A stretch of 64,000 nt of DNA from Azospirillum thiophilum (GTDB lineage: Bacteria; Pseudomonadota; Alphaproteobacteria; Azospirillales; Azospirillaceae). Position 1 is the stretch's first letter. Each line of letters starts with the position of its first letter. The stretch spans positions 19,027 through 83,026 of the forward strand of contig NZ_CP012408.1 in assembly GCF_001305595.1 (NCBI RefSeq). Reading direction: 5' to 3'. Shown one piece after another: positions 45,888 through 55,007 of this stretch. The position numbers and the translations under genes are program-made. Under the pieces are notes generated by a model, which saw nothing but the letters and a program-made list of their open reading frames with translations, made no database searches and was not told the DNA's origin.

Positions 45888-45890
45888 CAA

Positions 45891-46682
45891 CCCGTCCCAA
45901 TTTGGGACGGCGCAGGGAGTGGGCACCGGCTGGCGCATGCGAGACGCATCCGTCAGGAACATGCCGGGGCCGTAGCGGAAGGCGTGCAGCCCGTCCCAAT
46001 TTGGAACGGCGCAGGGAGTGGGCACCGGCTGGCGCATGCGAGACGCATCCGCCAGGAACACGCCGGGGCCGTAGCGGAAGGCGTGCAGCCCGTCCCAATT
46101 TGGAACGGCGCAGGGAGTGGGCACCGGCTGGCGCATGCGAGACGCATCCGCCAGGAACACGCCGGGGCCGTAGCGGAAGGCGTGCAGCCCGTCCCAATTT
46201 GGAACGGCGCAGGGAGTGGGCACCGGCTGGCGCATGCGAGACGCATCCGCCTGGAACACGCCGGGGCCGTAGCGGAAGGCGTGCAGCCCGTCCCAATTTG
46301 GAACGGCGCAGGGAGTGGGCACCGGCTGGCGCATGCGAGACGCATCCGTCAGGAACACGCCGGGGCCGTAGCGGAAGGCGTGCAGCCCGTCCCAATTTGG
46401 AACGGCGCAGGGAGTGGGCACCGGCTGGCGCATGCGAGACGCATCCGCCAGGAACATGCCGGGGCCGTAGCGGAAGGCGTGCAGCCCGTCCCAATTTGGA
46501 ACGGCGCAGGGAGTGGGCACCGGCTGGCGCATGCGAGACGCATCCGCCAGGAACACGCCGGGGCCGTAGCGGAAGGCGTGCAGCCCGTCCCAATTTGGAA
46601 CGGCGCAGGGAGTGGGCACCGACTGGCGCAGGTGGGACGCATCCGTCAGGATATCGGTCGAAGACCGTGTGGGAAGACAGAT
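45891..46682. repeat. Eight 99-bp tandem repeats
   Basis: CCCGTCCCAATTTGG recurs at 45891, 45990, 46089, 46188, 46287, 46386, 46485 and 46584, exactly 99 bp apart; the last copy diverges after ~40 bp. Copies differ by only a few bases. Each unit has GTCCCAATTTGGRAC (a palindrome, perfect in copy 1) and a hairpin TGGCGCATGCG / CGCATCCGCCA with a 3-base loop. Because 99 is divisible by three, several frames stay open, but none looks like a real protein. Probably a non-coding satellite or binding-site array. Confidence 0.85.
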
Positions 46683-46760
46683 GCATGCCGATCCCTAGTA
46701 GGATATTAAATGTTCAATTGCTAAAAACCATAAGGCGCGTGGCATTAAAGGGTTCTAGTT

Positions 46761-47297
46761 ATGATCAAATTGCGGATGGCGCTAGTTCCTTACGGTGAAT
46801 ACAGGCTTGGCGAACACCCAGTGATCACCGGGTCGATCTGGACTACCATCGGCAACGACGGCCAATCGGCGCATGCCTATCGTATAGCCATTGTCAATCC
46901 CGAGCAGGATCATGTCATTATCGGCGAGATAGCCAAAAGCCGTTCAGGGCACCGAAATCCGCTCCATCTTCTCGGGGCGATTATCGCTGACATCGATCTA
47001 CCGGCGTTAGGTACGGATTACGCTTTCTCGCAGGTCGACATGCCGATCAATGAGCCGCGACTTAATAAGAAGGGTCGCTATCGGATCGCCGATTTGACGG
47101 CAGAGTGCATTGACAGAATCCGTTCCCTTGCGGCAGTTGGGGAAGATGGCAAAGTTGCACTTGAGCGAATTGAGGCTGCACTGACTGATGCTAAAGCAGG
47201 CGTTGCTGGACCACCGCATGGAGAGCAGGGACCGGTAACGGATCCGGATATCATCAATGCCATCGTTAGTGGCTGTGGGATCTCTTCTAAAGTGTAG
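46761..47297 (+). CDS. Hypothetical protein, 178 aa
   Basis: It starts MIKLRMALVPYGEYRLGEHP with AAAGGG upstream of ATG 46761. A mixed alpha/beta protein with a helical C-terminus; no domain recognised. Lower GC than its neighbours, suggesting transfer. The next gene follows after ~70 bp on the same strand. Confidence 0.5.
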   Translation: MIKLRMALVPYGEYRLGEHPVITGSIWTTIGNDGQSAHAYRIAIVNPEQDHVIIGEIAKSRSGHRNPLHLLGAIIADIDLPALGTDYAFSQVDMPINEPRLNKKGRYRIADLTAECIDRIRSLAAVGEDGKVALERIEAALTDAKAGVAGPPHGEQGPVTDPDIINAIVSGCGISSKV

Positions 47298-47366
47298 GCC
47301 GGATCGGGCCGTACGCCTTCCACTACGGCGCCCTTGCTCCCAAAAGTCGCGGAGGCGGTCACCACA

Positions 47367-47645
47367 ATGGTCAACTTTTTGATCGCGGGCAGAGGAGTCG
47401 TCTTGCTGGAGGAGGATCGGGATCTCACCCTAAACGAGGCTTCCGAGATTCTTGGGATCTCGCGCGCTCTGGTCGTACAGCGCATGGAGGTCGGCGACCT
47501 GCCGTTTCGTTACGTCGGGCTCAATCGCCACTGCCTGCTGCGAGACGTCCTATCCCTGAGGGACAAGATCGGCGTGCAGCAGCGTGCCATGGACGAAATG
47601 GCGAAGATCCTTGAGGAATTGATCGACAAGCATGAACTATTCTGA
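47367..47645 (+). CDS. Excisionase-type helix-turn-helix protein (antitoxin-like)
   Basis: A 92-residue protein with LTLNEASEILGISRALVVQR followed by MEVGDLPFRYVGLNRHCLLRD, the MerR/excisionase-type DNA-binding unit common in antitoxins paired with PIN-type toxins. The C-terminal helix (QQRAMDEMAKILEELIDKHE) would pair with a toxin, but no PIN or other toxin gene follows. ATG 47367 has GGAGG 11 bases upstream. It may be an orphan antitoxin or regulator. Confidence 0.55.
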   Translation: MVNFLIAGRGVVLLEEDRDLTLNEASEILGISRALVVQRMEVGDLPFRYVGLNRHCLLRDVLSLRDKIGVQQRAMDEMAKILEELIDKHELF

Positions 47646-47977
47646 TGCCTGTCCTTATATTCTTTGGCGCCTGTGTGTTGTATCCATTGTACATCAAGAA
47701 CATCATCATACGAACGTGCGTTGACCGTTTTAATTTGTCGCACTGGTGAAAGCGAATCGAGGATGGGTGGATACGAAACCTGCTTGAGGAGCCTGCTATC
47801 AGCGCAGGGGAGGAGGGATCGCGCAACGACTGCATTGCCTCAGATTGTGCGTTAATCGCGCATTCCGCAGCACGCCAAGCATTGCAGCAGGAATGCGCCA
47901 CGCATCCGCTCCGCATGCCCGCCACCATGCTTCCGGCATCGGATTGGCGGTATCAGAATCCGCTACCGACATCGCCT

Positions 47978-48085
47978 CGTTACTCGGCGAGCGTTACTCG
48001 CGTCCTTCGTCCGACGGCCGAGTAACGGGGGGTGTCAGCGGGTTTTTGCTACCGGATTGCGATGCCGATCGTATGCGTGTAACGG
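47978..48085. repeat. CGTTACTCG repeat cluster
   Basis: CGTTACTCG occurs at 47978 and 47992 (direct, 14 bp apart), inverted CGAGTAACG at 48019, and CGTGTAACGG at 48076. The core GCGTTAC also clusters at 25920-26095. The surrounding 47646-48087 interval has no convincing gene. Confidence 0.45.
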
Positions 48086-48087
48086 AA

Positions 48088-48375
48088 TCACTTTCGCCGG
48101 ATCTGTGTATTCGGAAACAAAAAGTCTCCTACAGTAATAGGGAGTTTTTTCTTCGACTTTGCGCCATGCCAGTCGGCACCATCGACACGGCTTGCCAGAC
48201 CGCCGTGGCACAACTGGGACATACCTGTTCTGTGGACGCAGGCGGTAGCGGAGCCTTCGGTCGTGCCGGGCGGGAAGGGATAGCCCGGAGCGTACACGAC
48301 GGCGGCAGAGGGGATCGACGGGGACAGGGCCAGCAGGCGAACGGCAGCCAGAGCGGCCACGATGAGGGTCTTCAT
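48088..48375 (-). CDS. Small exported hypothetical protein
   Basis: A 95-residue product with a signal-peptide-like N-terminus (MKTLIVAALAAVRLLALSPS) and a Pro/Gly-rich mature part. Its ATG overlaps the stop of the winged-helix gene by 4 bases (ATGA), which favours a real coupled gene. No family. Confidence 0.4.
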   Translation of the reverse strand: MKTLIVAALAAVRLLALSPSIPSAAVVYAPGYPFPPGTTEGSATACVHRTGMSQLCHGGLASRVDGADWHGAKSKKKLPITVGDFLFPNTQIRRK

Positions 48376-48665
48376 GGCGGAGTTCTTTTTCTGGAAGCCT
48401 GCGCGTGCTTTGCCCCCGGCGCCAGCATCTGATGGCGGTTGTCGTCAGGATCGACGCCGGCGATCTTCACCCACCCCTCGGCCAGCAGTCGGCGCACGGC
48501 GCGGCTGACGTGGCTGCGCTGCAGGCTCAGGCGCGGCGCCAGATCGGCCTGCCGGACCGGCGCGTCGGCGCCCAGCACAGCCACAGCGACGCGGTGGTCG
48601 TTCGTGGCCAGCCCGGCTTCGACCAGCAGGTCCTCGATCAGGGTGACGGGGAGGGTGGAGGACAT
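48372..48665 (-). CDS. MarR-like winged-helix regulator, 97 aa
   Basis: The helix-turn-helix and wing are clear: VRQADLAPRLSLQRSHVSRA, then RLLAEGWVKIAGVDPDDNRH. ATG 48665 has GGACGAG upstream. It is shorter than typical MarR (about 140 residues), lacking long dimerisation helices. A paralogous fragment lies at 45756-45887. It probably regulates its own operon. Confidence 0.6.
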   Translation of the reverse strand: MSSTLPVTLIEDLLVEAGLATNDHRVAVAVLGADAPVRQADLAPRLSLQRSHVSRAVRRLLAEGWVKIAGVDPDDNRHQMLAPGAKHAQASRKRTPP

Positions 48666-48854
48666 TGGCTCGTCCGTTGTTCGTTACCGTTGATGGTATC
48701 GATCAGGTGTTGACGAAAGATGTCGGTTTCGGTGCTCGATGCCGGTTTGTCGGTCGGCCGCCCGAACGAAATGGGAACTCCGGCTTTTCCCCATTGGGGA
48801 AATGCCGGTGGCGATGGGCCTGTGCAAATTCTCACACCGCCGCGGCGGTGCGGG

Positions 48855-50159
48855 TCAGCGCAGTTGCGGGGCTTCGATTTCGGCCGTCTGTTCGACCGCC
48901 GCGCGGCGGGCGTGCAGACGACCTAGCACACCGGCCGCCGTCGGCGCCGGAGCGGCCGGCTGCAGGTCCAGATCCGGCCGGCGGGCGGCGATTTCGGCCA
49001 TCGCGCGTGCCATGTCGAGGTCGGCTTCGGTGGCCGCCTCTGGGTCGGCCAGGACACGGGCGGCCACGTCGTACATCGTCCGCGCCGCCTGGGCCATGAC
49101 GGCCTCGGGGGTGCAGAGCGACGCGTCCAGTCCCGAGCCGACCATCTTCTGCTGATGGCCGATCATCATGGCGTCGACGGCGGCCTCGCGCTGGTGCGCG
49201 GGCACGGCGGAAAGCCCGTCGATGCTGGCGTTGATGCTGTTGAGCATCGCGCAGTAGTGCTCGGTGTTGAGGCCCAGTCCGTCGTCGAGCAGGAGGTCAG
49301 CGAGCGCGTTGGTGACACGGCCCCGAAGGGATTCGGCGTGTGCCTCGATTTCCGCAACGGTCAGGGCGACACCAGCGCTCAGGCCGAACTCCTGGAAGTG
49401 GTCGAGCAACGACGACCGGATCGACGTTTCGAAGGCCCGGCGCTGCTCTGACGTCAGGGCCGCGTTGCTGACGTCCAGGACGGCCATGAGGCGCTGCTCG
49501 ATGGTCTCGCGAGCGCCAGCAGCCTTCACGGCGGCGACGGCCGGCGGTTCATCGGCGACAGGGCGAGCATCAATGAGCGCTTCCCGGATAATGGTCTTCA
49601 TCTGATCGCCGGAGAGCATCGACCGCAGCATGTCGAAGGTGGCCACGTCGGCCGGCGGAGTGCCGTTCGCCAGGGCGGCTTGGCGCTTTCGCAACAGGAA
49701 GGCTTCGGTGGACTGTGCAACCAGGGCGGCACGCAGTGATTCACGGGCAGCCGCAAAAGTCCTGTCATCGGTCATGGCCGCCGTGAAGTGCGCCTTGACC
49801 TGTCGGTCGTTCATGCGGCGCATGTCGTCGCAGAATTGCTGGAGTCGGACCCACGCCTGGTAGTCTTGCTCGCGGCGCTGCTCGGCCTGCTGCCGGGCCT
49901 GTTGGCGCTGCCGGAACTCGTCCAGGCGGCGGCTCTCCAGCCGCTGCTGACGGGTGTCTGCCTCGGTCCACTCCTGGGCGATGTCGCGGGTCTGGTTTAC
50001 CCTGCGCTGAGCGGTGTGCTGGATGGCGGATGCGGCGCCGGCGCTCAGCCCGGCCGTCAGCCGGGGCGCGATGGCCGCGGCCTCCCTGGCGCCCAGACCC
50101 CGAAGGTAGTCCTGGATCTCGTTCGCTCGCTGCTGCTCCGCCCTGCTCATCTGCGCCAT
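48855..50159 (-). CDS. Large helical hypothetical protein, 434 aa
   Basis: From ATG 50159 (GGGAGACC upstream). Residues ~55-120 are Gln/Arg-rich and probably coiled coil (RRLDEFRQRQQARQQAEQRR). The remainder is Ala-rich and helical. No domain recognised. A conjugation or structural role is possible but there is no direct evidence. Confidence 0.55.
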   Translation of the reverse strand: MAQMSRAEQQRANEIQDYLRGLGAREAAAIAPRLTAGLSAGAASAIQHTAQRRVNQTRDIAQEWTEADTRQQRLESRRLDEFRQRQQARQQAEQRREQDYQAWVRLQQFCDDMRRMNDRQVKAHFTAAMTDDRTFAAARESLRAALVAQSTEAFLLRKRQAALANGTPPADVATFDMLRSMLSGDQMKTIIREALIDARPVADEPPAVAAVKAAGARETIEQRLMAVLDVSNAALTSEQRRAFETSIRSSLLDHFQEFGLSAGVALTVAEIEAHAESLRGRVTNALADLLLDDGLGLNTEHYCAMLNSINASIDGLSAVPAHQREAAVDAMMIGHQQKMVGSGLDASLCTPEAVMAQAARTMYDVAARVLADPEAATEADLDMARAMAEIAARRPDLDLQPAAPAPTAAGVLGRLHARRAAVEQTAEIEAPQLR

Positions 50160-50281
50160 GTTCTGGTCTCCCGTTTGCGGGATCATCATCTCATAGGAAA
50201 GCGCAAATGAGCGGACAGCCGCCCGAAATCGGTGGCTTTGTGCTGACCGTCTAGCCAGTTTGGCAATGTCCGGGAGACGAG

Positions 50282-51262
50282 GTGACCGTGGAAATAATGC
50301 AGTCAATTCGCTTCGGCGAGACCCCATTGATGGAGATTGATCGAGACCATTGGAAGGCGCTGTTTCATGCCTGTCCGCCGCTTGCTCTTCGACGCGTCGC
50401 GAAGCGCTTCCTTGATGCCTTCAGACTGGGCGATCCGTGGAGACTTGCTGATTATGAGGTCGGATTTCTATTCGATGCGTTTCGATGCGCAAGTGGAAAT
50501 GATGACGGTATAAGCAAGGAAGAGACAAAGAAGTTCTTCTCTATCGATGATGTCGAGATTGGAGAGGAAGACTTCATGTTTCTGTTCGGAATTGTGAGCA
50601 GCAGATCAACCCAAAACTCCATTTCCTACAAAAGGCATCGGGAAATATTCCTCAGCGACAGAAGGATAACGCTCTGCGCTGTGCTGTCGCGGATCGCGGA
50701 AATGCCTTGGAGGGTTGAACACCTCGCCGAACCAGATGCCCCGTCACCGCCTTCCTCGCAGGAAAAGCACAGCGTCAGGATCGCGCCGCCCTTGTTGCCG
50801 TTGAGAATGACTGCTGATGCGGCCCGACCAGCAGAAGCAGGGTCCGGCGAGGAGCGCTTTGTAGCCCAAGAACGCGCGAACACTGCGCACAGGCAGGCGC
50901 TGGAGACGTTGATGACCTATCTCCACCGTCAAGGATGGGAATGCGAGTTCTCTTCGTTGATCGACGCAACAGTCGAAGCCAACGATGAGCGCATGATCTT
51001 TGAGATCAAAAGCATCGCTGATGATGGTAGGAATGAAGTCGACCAGGTTCGCGCCGCGCTTGCTCAGTTGCTGGACTACCGGTTTCGGTACCGTGATGAG
51101 GTGGGGTTCGCCGATTCATCGCTTTGGGCTGTCTTATCGCGTCGGCCGCGCCTAGATTGGACGACTGAACTCCTCCATCATTACGGCATTCGGGTGCTCT
51201 GGATTGATGCCGGCGAGGTGCAGGGAGCCGATCTGTCGTTCTTGCACCCGCGGAATCCCTAA
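50282..51262 (+). CDS. Predicted PD-(D/E)XK nuclease-domain protein, 326 aa
   Basis: GTG 50282 has GGGAG six bases upstream. The N-terminal ~190 residues are of unknown fold. The C-terminal part (QALETLMTYLHRQGWECEFS, then ATVEANDERMIFEIKSIADD and QVRAALAQLLDYRFRY) has the ExK motif and a downstream Q-containing helix typical of restriction-endonuclease-like domains such as those in McrBC-like and NO VEIN-related families. A single-gene or orphan nuclease; substrate unknown. Confidence 0.6.
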   Translation: MTVEIMQSIRFGETPLMEIDRDHWKALFHACPPLALRRVAKRFLDAFRLGDPWRLADYEVGFLFDAFRCASGNDDGISKEETKKFFSIDDVEIGEEDFMFLFGIVSSRSTQNSISYKRHREIFLSDRRITLCAVLSRIAEMPWRVEHLAEPDAPSPPSSQEKHSVRIAPPLLPLRMTADAARPAEAGSGEERFVAQERANTAHRQALETLMTYLHRQGWECEFSSLIDATVEANDERMIFEIKSIADDGRNEVDQVRAALAQLLDYRFRYRDEVGFADSSLWAVLSRRPRLDWTTELLHHYGIRVLWIDAGEVQGADLSFLHPRNP

Positions 51263-51270
51263 CGCCCCCA

Positions 51271-51663
51271 TCAAGAGGCGTCGGCAGCCATCGTGGCGGC
51301 CCGCTCGATGGCCCTCTGGATGCGCTTGGCGACATCGCTCATGGGCCGGATGAGCCAGCCGCTCACCCCGGCCTCCTTGGCTTCGACGACCAACTCCGGC
51401 GCCGCGCTGGATGTCAGGCCGATGACCGTCTTGTACCTGGTGCCCTCGTCAGCGCGGAGAGCGCGCAGCATCTCCAGGCCGCCGGAACGCCACTCGATGA
51501 CCAGAACATCCCACTGCCGGGCGGCCGCCAGGACACCCTCCACAGGAGGTTCTTTGGCCTCCATCACGCGCCGGAAGCCGGCGGCGATGAGCACGTCCCG
51601 GTCGGACGCGCGCAGGGCGTCCATGGGGTTGATGAGCAGGATGCGGGCGTCGAGGAAGTCCAT
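51271..51663 (-). CDS. Degenerate response-regulator receiver domain protein
   Basis: A 130-residue CheY-like fold (ARILLINPMDALRASDRDVL, WDVLVIEWRSGG, then TVIGLTSS and GVSGWLIRPM). The phospho-acceptor Asp position carries Glu (IEWR) and the conserved Lys is Arg (IRPM), so phosphorylation is unlikely. No DNA-binding output domain follows. ATG 51663 is chosen by the start of the fold. Confidence 0.6.
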   Translation of the reverse strand: MDFLDARILLINPMDALRASDRDVLIAAGFRRVMEAKEPPVEGVLAAARQWDVLVIEWRSGGLEMLRALRADEGTRYKTVIGLTSSAAPELVVEAKEAGVSGWLIRPMSDVAKRIQRAIERAATMAADAS

Positions 51664-51853
51664 GATGGCTCGGATCGGTTGCGAACCCCGGATTCTATGC
51701 TCTGGCAGCGGGTGCCCGCAAGGTGCGCCGGTCGGGCGACCAGTCCGAAAATCCGACGGAGAAGATTTCCTCGACGACACCCTGGCGATCTCGCCGTGAT
51801 CCTATCAACGCTGGAGATACCGGCTCGACCGGACCACAGCGAAGGAACACCCC

Positions 51854-52060
51854 ATGCCTCTCTCGTCCCTCTTGGCCTATGGCGCCGTGTGCGCGCTGCT
51901 GGCCTTCGCCTTCTTCGACGCCTGCCGCCTGCGGAGCCGGCTGCTGACGCTGTTCTCTGCGGCCGGCTACATGGCCTTCCTGGCGGCCGTGGGCGCCGTC
52001 GGCATGGGCTGGTTGCACCTGCCGGTGCGAGCGGCTGCCGTCACGACCATGACGTTCTGA
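51854..52060 (+). CDS. Small membrane protein, 68 aa
   Basis: Two hydrophobic segments (SLLAYGAVCALLAFAFF; AAGYMAFLAAVGAVGMGWL) separated by a basic loop (DACRLRSR). GAAGGAA lies ~6 bases before ATG 51854. Function unknown. A strong hairpin follows. Confidence 0.6.
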   Translation: MPLSSLLAYGAVCALLAFAFFDACRLRSRLLTLFSAAGYMAFLAAVGAVGMGWLHLPVRAAAVTTMTF

Positions 52061-52097
52061 CCGGGCCGGGCGGCCTTCGGGTTGCCTGAAGGGAGAC

Positions 52098-52118
52098 GCC
52101 GGGCGCGTGGCGCCCGGC
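52098..52118. terminator. Hairpin terminator
   Basis: GCCGGGCGC and GCGCCCGGC form a perfect 9-bp stem with a 3-base loop, followed by CTTTCC on the plus strand. It lies between the converging 51854-52060 gene and the 52133-52900 gene and may serve both. Confidence 0.65.
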
Positions 52119-52132
52119 CTTTCCTGAAGCCG

Positions 52133-52900
52133 TCAGGCTCCGATAAAGCCCTTCTTCGTCATGCATGCGTCCTTCGGCAACGGCTCTTTGCTGCCATCCG
52201 GTAGATAGCAGGTGCCGATGTTCTGCGGCGCTGTTGTCGCCACCGGAGCCGCAGGTGCCAGGGTCGCGTTGCTCGGCACGGGGAGCGCGCCGGCAGAACG
52301 TCCGCCCGCCGATGGAGCCGCGGCAGAGGCAATCGTCGCGGTGACCGGCTGCTGGGGAGGGCCGACGTGGATCACCTTGCCCCCCGCCTCTTTGCACCAG
52401 GCCTCGTCCCGGTATTCTTCCACCTTGCGAAGGCGGCAAAGGACGAGCGCCTGGGTAGGTGTGGGCGGTGCCGCGGAGACCATGGCTCCTGCGACGGGTG
52501 CCGGTGATCCCGCAGGTGACGACATCGCAACAACAACCTGGGCCGGATACTGGTATGCGGCTCCAGATCCCATGTCGACGGCGGCACCAACGATTCCGCC
52601 AGCGATGATATTGCCGAATGCGGCACCCGCCGTCGTCGAGTTGACCGACGACGATCCTGCATGCCCGGCGTCACTCCGGCACTGCACCGACAGCGGGCCG
52701 TACGCCTTCGCGACCGTCGCCGCTCCGGGCGTCCGGATGACGGTCCATTGGCCCTTCTCGTTCTGCAGCGTGCAGGTGGCCTGCTGGACCGGCGTGGTAT
52801 CGACGGCGACGGACTGTGTGGTTCCGGTCGTGATCGATGCGCATGCCTGCATGCCCAAGCACAGCATGAGCAGCGCGGCCGCCCGAAGGATCTTGGTCAT
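52133..52900 (-). CDS. Lipoprotein, 255 aa
   Basis: The leader MTKILRAAALLMLCLGMQAC ends in a lipobox (GMQAC). The mature protein starts ASITTGTTQSVAVDTTP, a pattern common in envelope lipoproteins, has a Gly-rich hydrophobic segment (GNIIAGGIVGAAVDMGSG) and a Pro/Ala-rich C-terminal half. It follows the exported 52915-53649 gene by 14 bp on the same strand, so the two likely form an operon. Confidence 0.65.
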   Translation of the reverse strand: MTKILRAAALLMLCLGMQACASITTGTTQSVAVDTTPVQQATCTLQNEKGQWTVIRTPGAATVAKAYGPLSVQCRSDAGHAGSSSVNSTTAGAAFGNIIAGGIVGAAVDMGSGAAYQYPAQVVVAMSSPAGSPAPVAGAMVSAAPPTPTQALVLCRLRKVEEYRDEAWCKEAGGKVIHVGPPQQPVTATIASAAAPSAGGRSAGALPVPSNATLAPAAPVATTAPQNIGTCYLPDGSKEPLPKDACMTKKGFIGA

Positions 52901-52914
52901 GGCATACCCCCGGA

Positions 52915-53649
52915 TCAGCGGAACTGGTTCTTCAGGATCGGATAGAAGCCCTGGTACTGCTCCTTCACCTGATCGAGGAATTGCCGGCGCTTCGGATCCT
53001 TGGCAATGAGGTCCTTATGCCAAGGGCTGCTGGCCCAATTGCTCTCTCCGGTAGAAGAGAATCCATAGAATTCCGGGTTCAAAAGAATTTCGTAGTTCAC
53101 ATACGAATGTTCATTCGCCAGACGAAACACCGTATTGATCATTACCTTGGGCATGTCGATGCCCTTCTCGGCCAATGCCTGCTGGATGTTTTTCCCGTAA
53201 GTCGGAGAATAGGTGCCCGTTGGTGAGAAGATGTGATGATTGATGCCCCAACAGGCTTGCTCTCGTTGGTAAGCCGAATCGAAATGAAGGAAGTAGATGT
53301 CCTTGCGGAAGCAGAAGTTATACGTTTGCCAGCCGTTCCTTCCGAGATCGACATTCGTTGACACCGAGATGTACCCAAGCAGACGTCCATTGACGATGTT
53401 CGCCATCGTAACTGTGGCGTTCGTGTTGAACTGATTGTTACTGCTTTCGTTAAGGGCAGTTACAGTCCACTTGCCGGGAGGAAGAGGGATCTGCGTCCGC
53501 GACACCTTGACGCTCCCCTCATAGGTCGCGCCAATAGGCATCTCAGAGGCGATGCTGTCTGCCAACGCCGGGGCGCTGCTCCCTACCAGGGCAACCAAGG
53601 CGATAGCCCGCAATGTGTTCCGAAAGATGCTCACTTTGTCTTTGTCCAA
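52915..53649 (-). CDS. Exported hypothetical protein, 244 aa
   Basis: It has an N-terminal signal peptide (RNTLRAIALVALVGSSAPALA). The mature part is aromatic-rich (GWQTYNFCFRKDIYFLHFDS) with two cysteines. TTG 53649 is the first start; GTG 53634 is an alternative and neither has a strong ribosome-binding site. Its GC is lower than that of its neighbours. Bases 53650-54063 upstream show no gene. Confidence 0.55.
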   Translation of the reverse strand: MDKDKVSIFRNTLRAIALVALVGSSAPALADSIASEMPIGATYEGSVKVSRTQIPLPPGKWTVTALNESSNNQFNTNATVTMANIVNGRLLGYISVSTNVDLGRNGWQTYNFCFRKDIYFLHFDSAYQREQACWGINHHIFSPTGTYSPTYGKNIQQALAEKGIDMPKVMINTVFRLANEHSYVNYEILLNPEFYGFSSTGESNWASSPWHKDLIAKDPKRRQFLDQVKEQYQGFYPILKNQFR

Positions 53650-54063
53650 TTATCGGTGGAGGCCAGCCCAAGGCTTAATCTCCTAAACTCTTACGCGAGT
53701 TTTGCTAAAGTAAATACAAATTTGGTTACAGGGCTGAAACAACCATTGATTAGCGATCCATCGTCGCATTACCGAAGATAGCGCGAAGCCGTCAGGCCCG
53801 TACGATCCTTCACGGACCAACCGTGCCGATCACATCGTCGATAGCGGCTCGATGACGGTTAGGAATGGGCGGCGGCGGGGCGAAGAAAACGACTCTTGCC
53901 ATCTTGACGGCAAGCCCATGCAGCCTCACCTTGGACGTTGGCCGCCCAAGCCCAACTTACCGCCGAGTTAAACGTGGGCAACCAGAGCACCAAGTCGACC
54001 TCGCGATTGCTGGTCGATGTTAAGCGGCGGGCATCGACGCCACCCCAGCATGAGGCGACTCTC

Positions 54064-54867
54064 ATGACCGCTCTGATTCTGACTGCCGACAACGTACTAA
54101 CCGTTAAGCGCGCCGTGCGCGATGCCCTCCCCGAGGTGAAGTCCTCGCACCTGTCAGAAGCCATGGCCGCCGCGGTCGGCTACGGAAAGCACGCTGCACT
54201 GATCGCCGACATAGAGCGCCGTGATCCGCAGGATCCGGAGATCCGCCTTCTCGATGAGGTGGCGTTCTTCCGGCGCCTCTCCGAACTCGGCGTCGATGCC
54301 ATATCACCCGACGACGGGTTGGACCTGTTCGCGTTTCTCCGGGTGCCGGAGGACGGCAAGATCCTCATCAAAACGCGACCGGTCTCGGCCGACTCTATCG
54401 ACTACACGAGCATCCGCGCACGGGCATGGCGGAACGTCATGGTCGCGGCGGTGAACGTGGCCGTCGAGCAACGCCTCATCTCGGTGAGGCCGGGTGATAA
54501 CCGCTGGCCGGGCTGGACCCTCGACCGCGCCCAGCAGCATCGTCAGGCCGGCAACTCCGGCATCACGTTCCGTTTCGCCATCGGCGACATCCCAGCCGTC
54601 GGCTACGTCGGCGACGCGGGCTTCGACGAGGTGTCTGTCCACGTTGCGTTGTGGCCGACCGATCGTGGCGAGGAGTGGGTGTCCGTTGGCAATGCAGGCT
54701 TTACCGCTGGCGACGTGTTCGCGTCCGGCTGGCTTGAGCGCCGGAGCGGCGCTTGGCTCCAGTACAGCGTCAGCAGCCTCAAATGCCGCAAGCAACGCCT
54801 GGAGACCGTCGCGTCTCTGGACATCAAGCCGACGTGCTTCGGCGACCGTGGCCGTTTGATCATGTAG
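54064..54867 (+). CDS. Hypothetical protein, 267 aa
   Basis: From ATG 54064 (GAGGCG upstream). The N-terminal ~60 residues (NVLTVKRAVRDALPEVKSSH, then EAMAAAVGYGKHAALIAD) form a short helical unit. The rest is mixed alpha/beta with several Trp. No catalytic motif seen. Confidence 0.55.
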   Translation: MTALILTADNVLTVKRAVRDALPEVKSSHLSEAMAAAVGYGKHAALIADIERRDPQDPEIRLLDEVAFFRRLSELGVDAISPDDGLDLFAFLRVPEDGKILIKTRPVSADSIDYTSIRARAWRNVMVAAVNVAVEQRLISVRPGDNRWPGWTLDRAQQHRQAGNSGITFRFAIGDIPAVGYVGDAGFDEVSVHVALWPTDRGEEWVSVGNAGFTAGDVFASGWLERRSGAWLQYSVSSLKCRKQRLETVASLDIKPTCFGDRGRLIM

Positions 54868-55007
54868 TAAGGCAGAGCCTCCCACGCGCAACCCGGTGTC
54901 GGACGCAAAACGGGGTTTGCGCCGAGGGAGTCAAGCGGGGCGGGAAGCGCCCCGCGCTTCCCAGGATCTTCGCCACCGGGGTTCCGGGATTTTCGGCGGG
55001 CCCCGGC

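Noticed and set aside
45891..46682. CRISPR array
   Set aside because: Units are contiguous 99-bp copies with no unique spacers and no cas genes.
45601..46686. Open frames on both strands through the 99-bp repeats as repeat proteins
   Set aside because: Several frames stay open only because 99 is divisible by three; no start with a ribosome-binding site and no plausible fold.
47521..47928. 135-codon minus-strand frame
   Set aside because: It overlaps the excisionase-like gene and its composition looks random.
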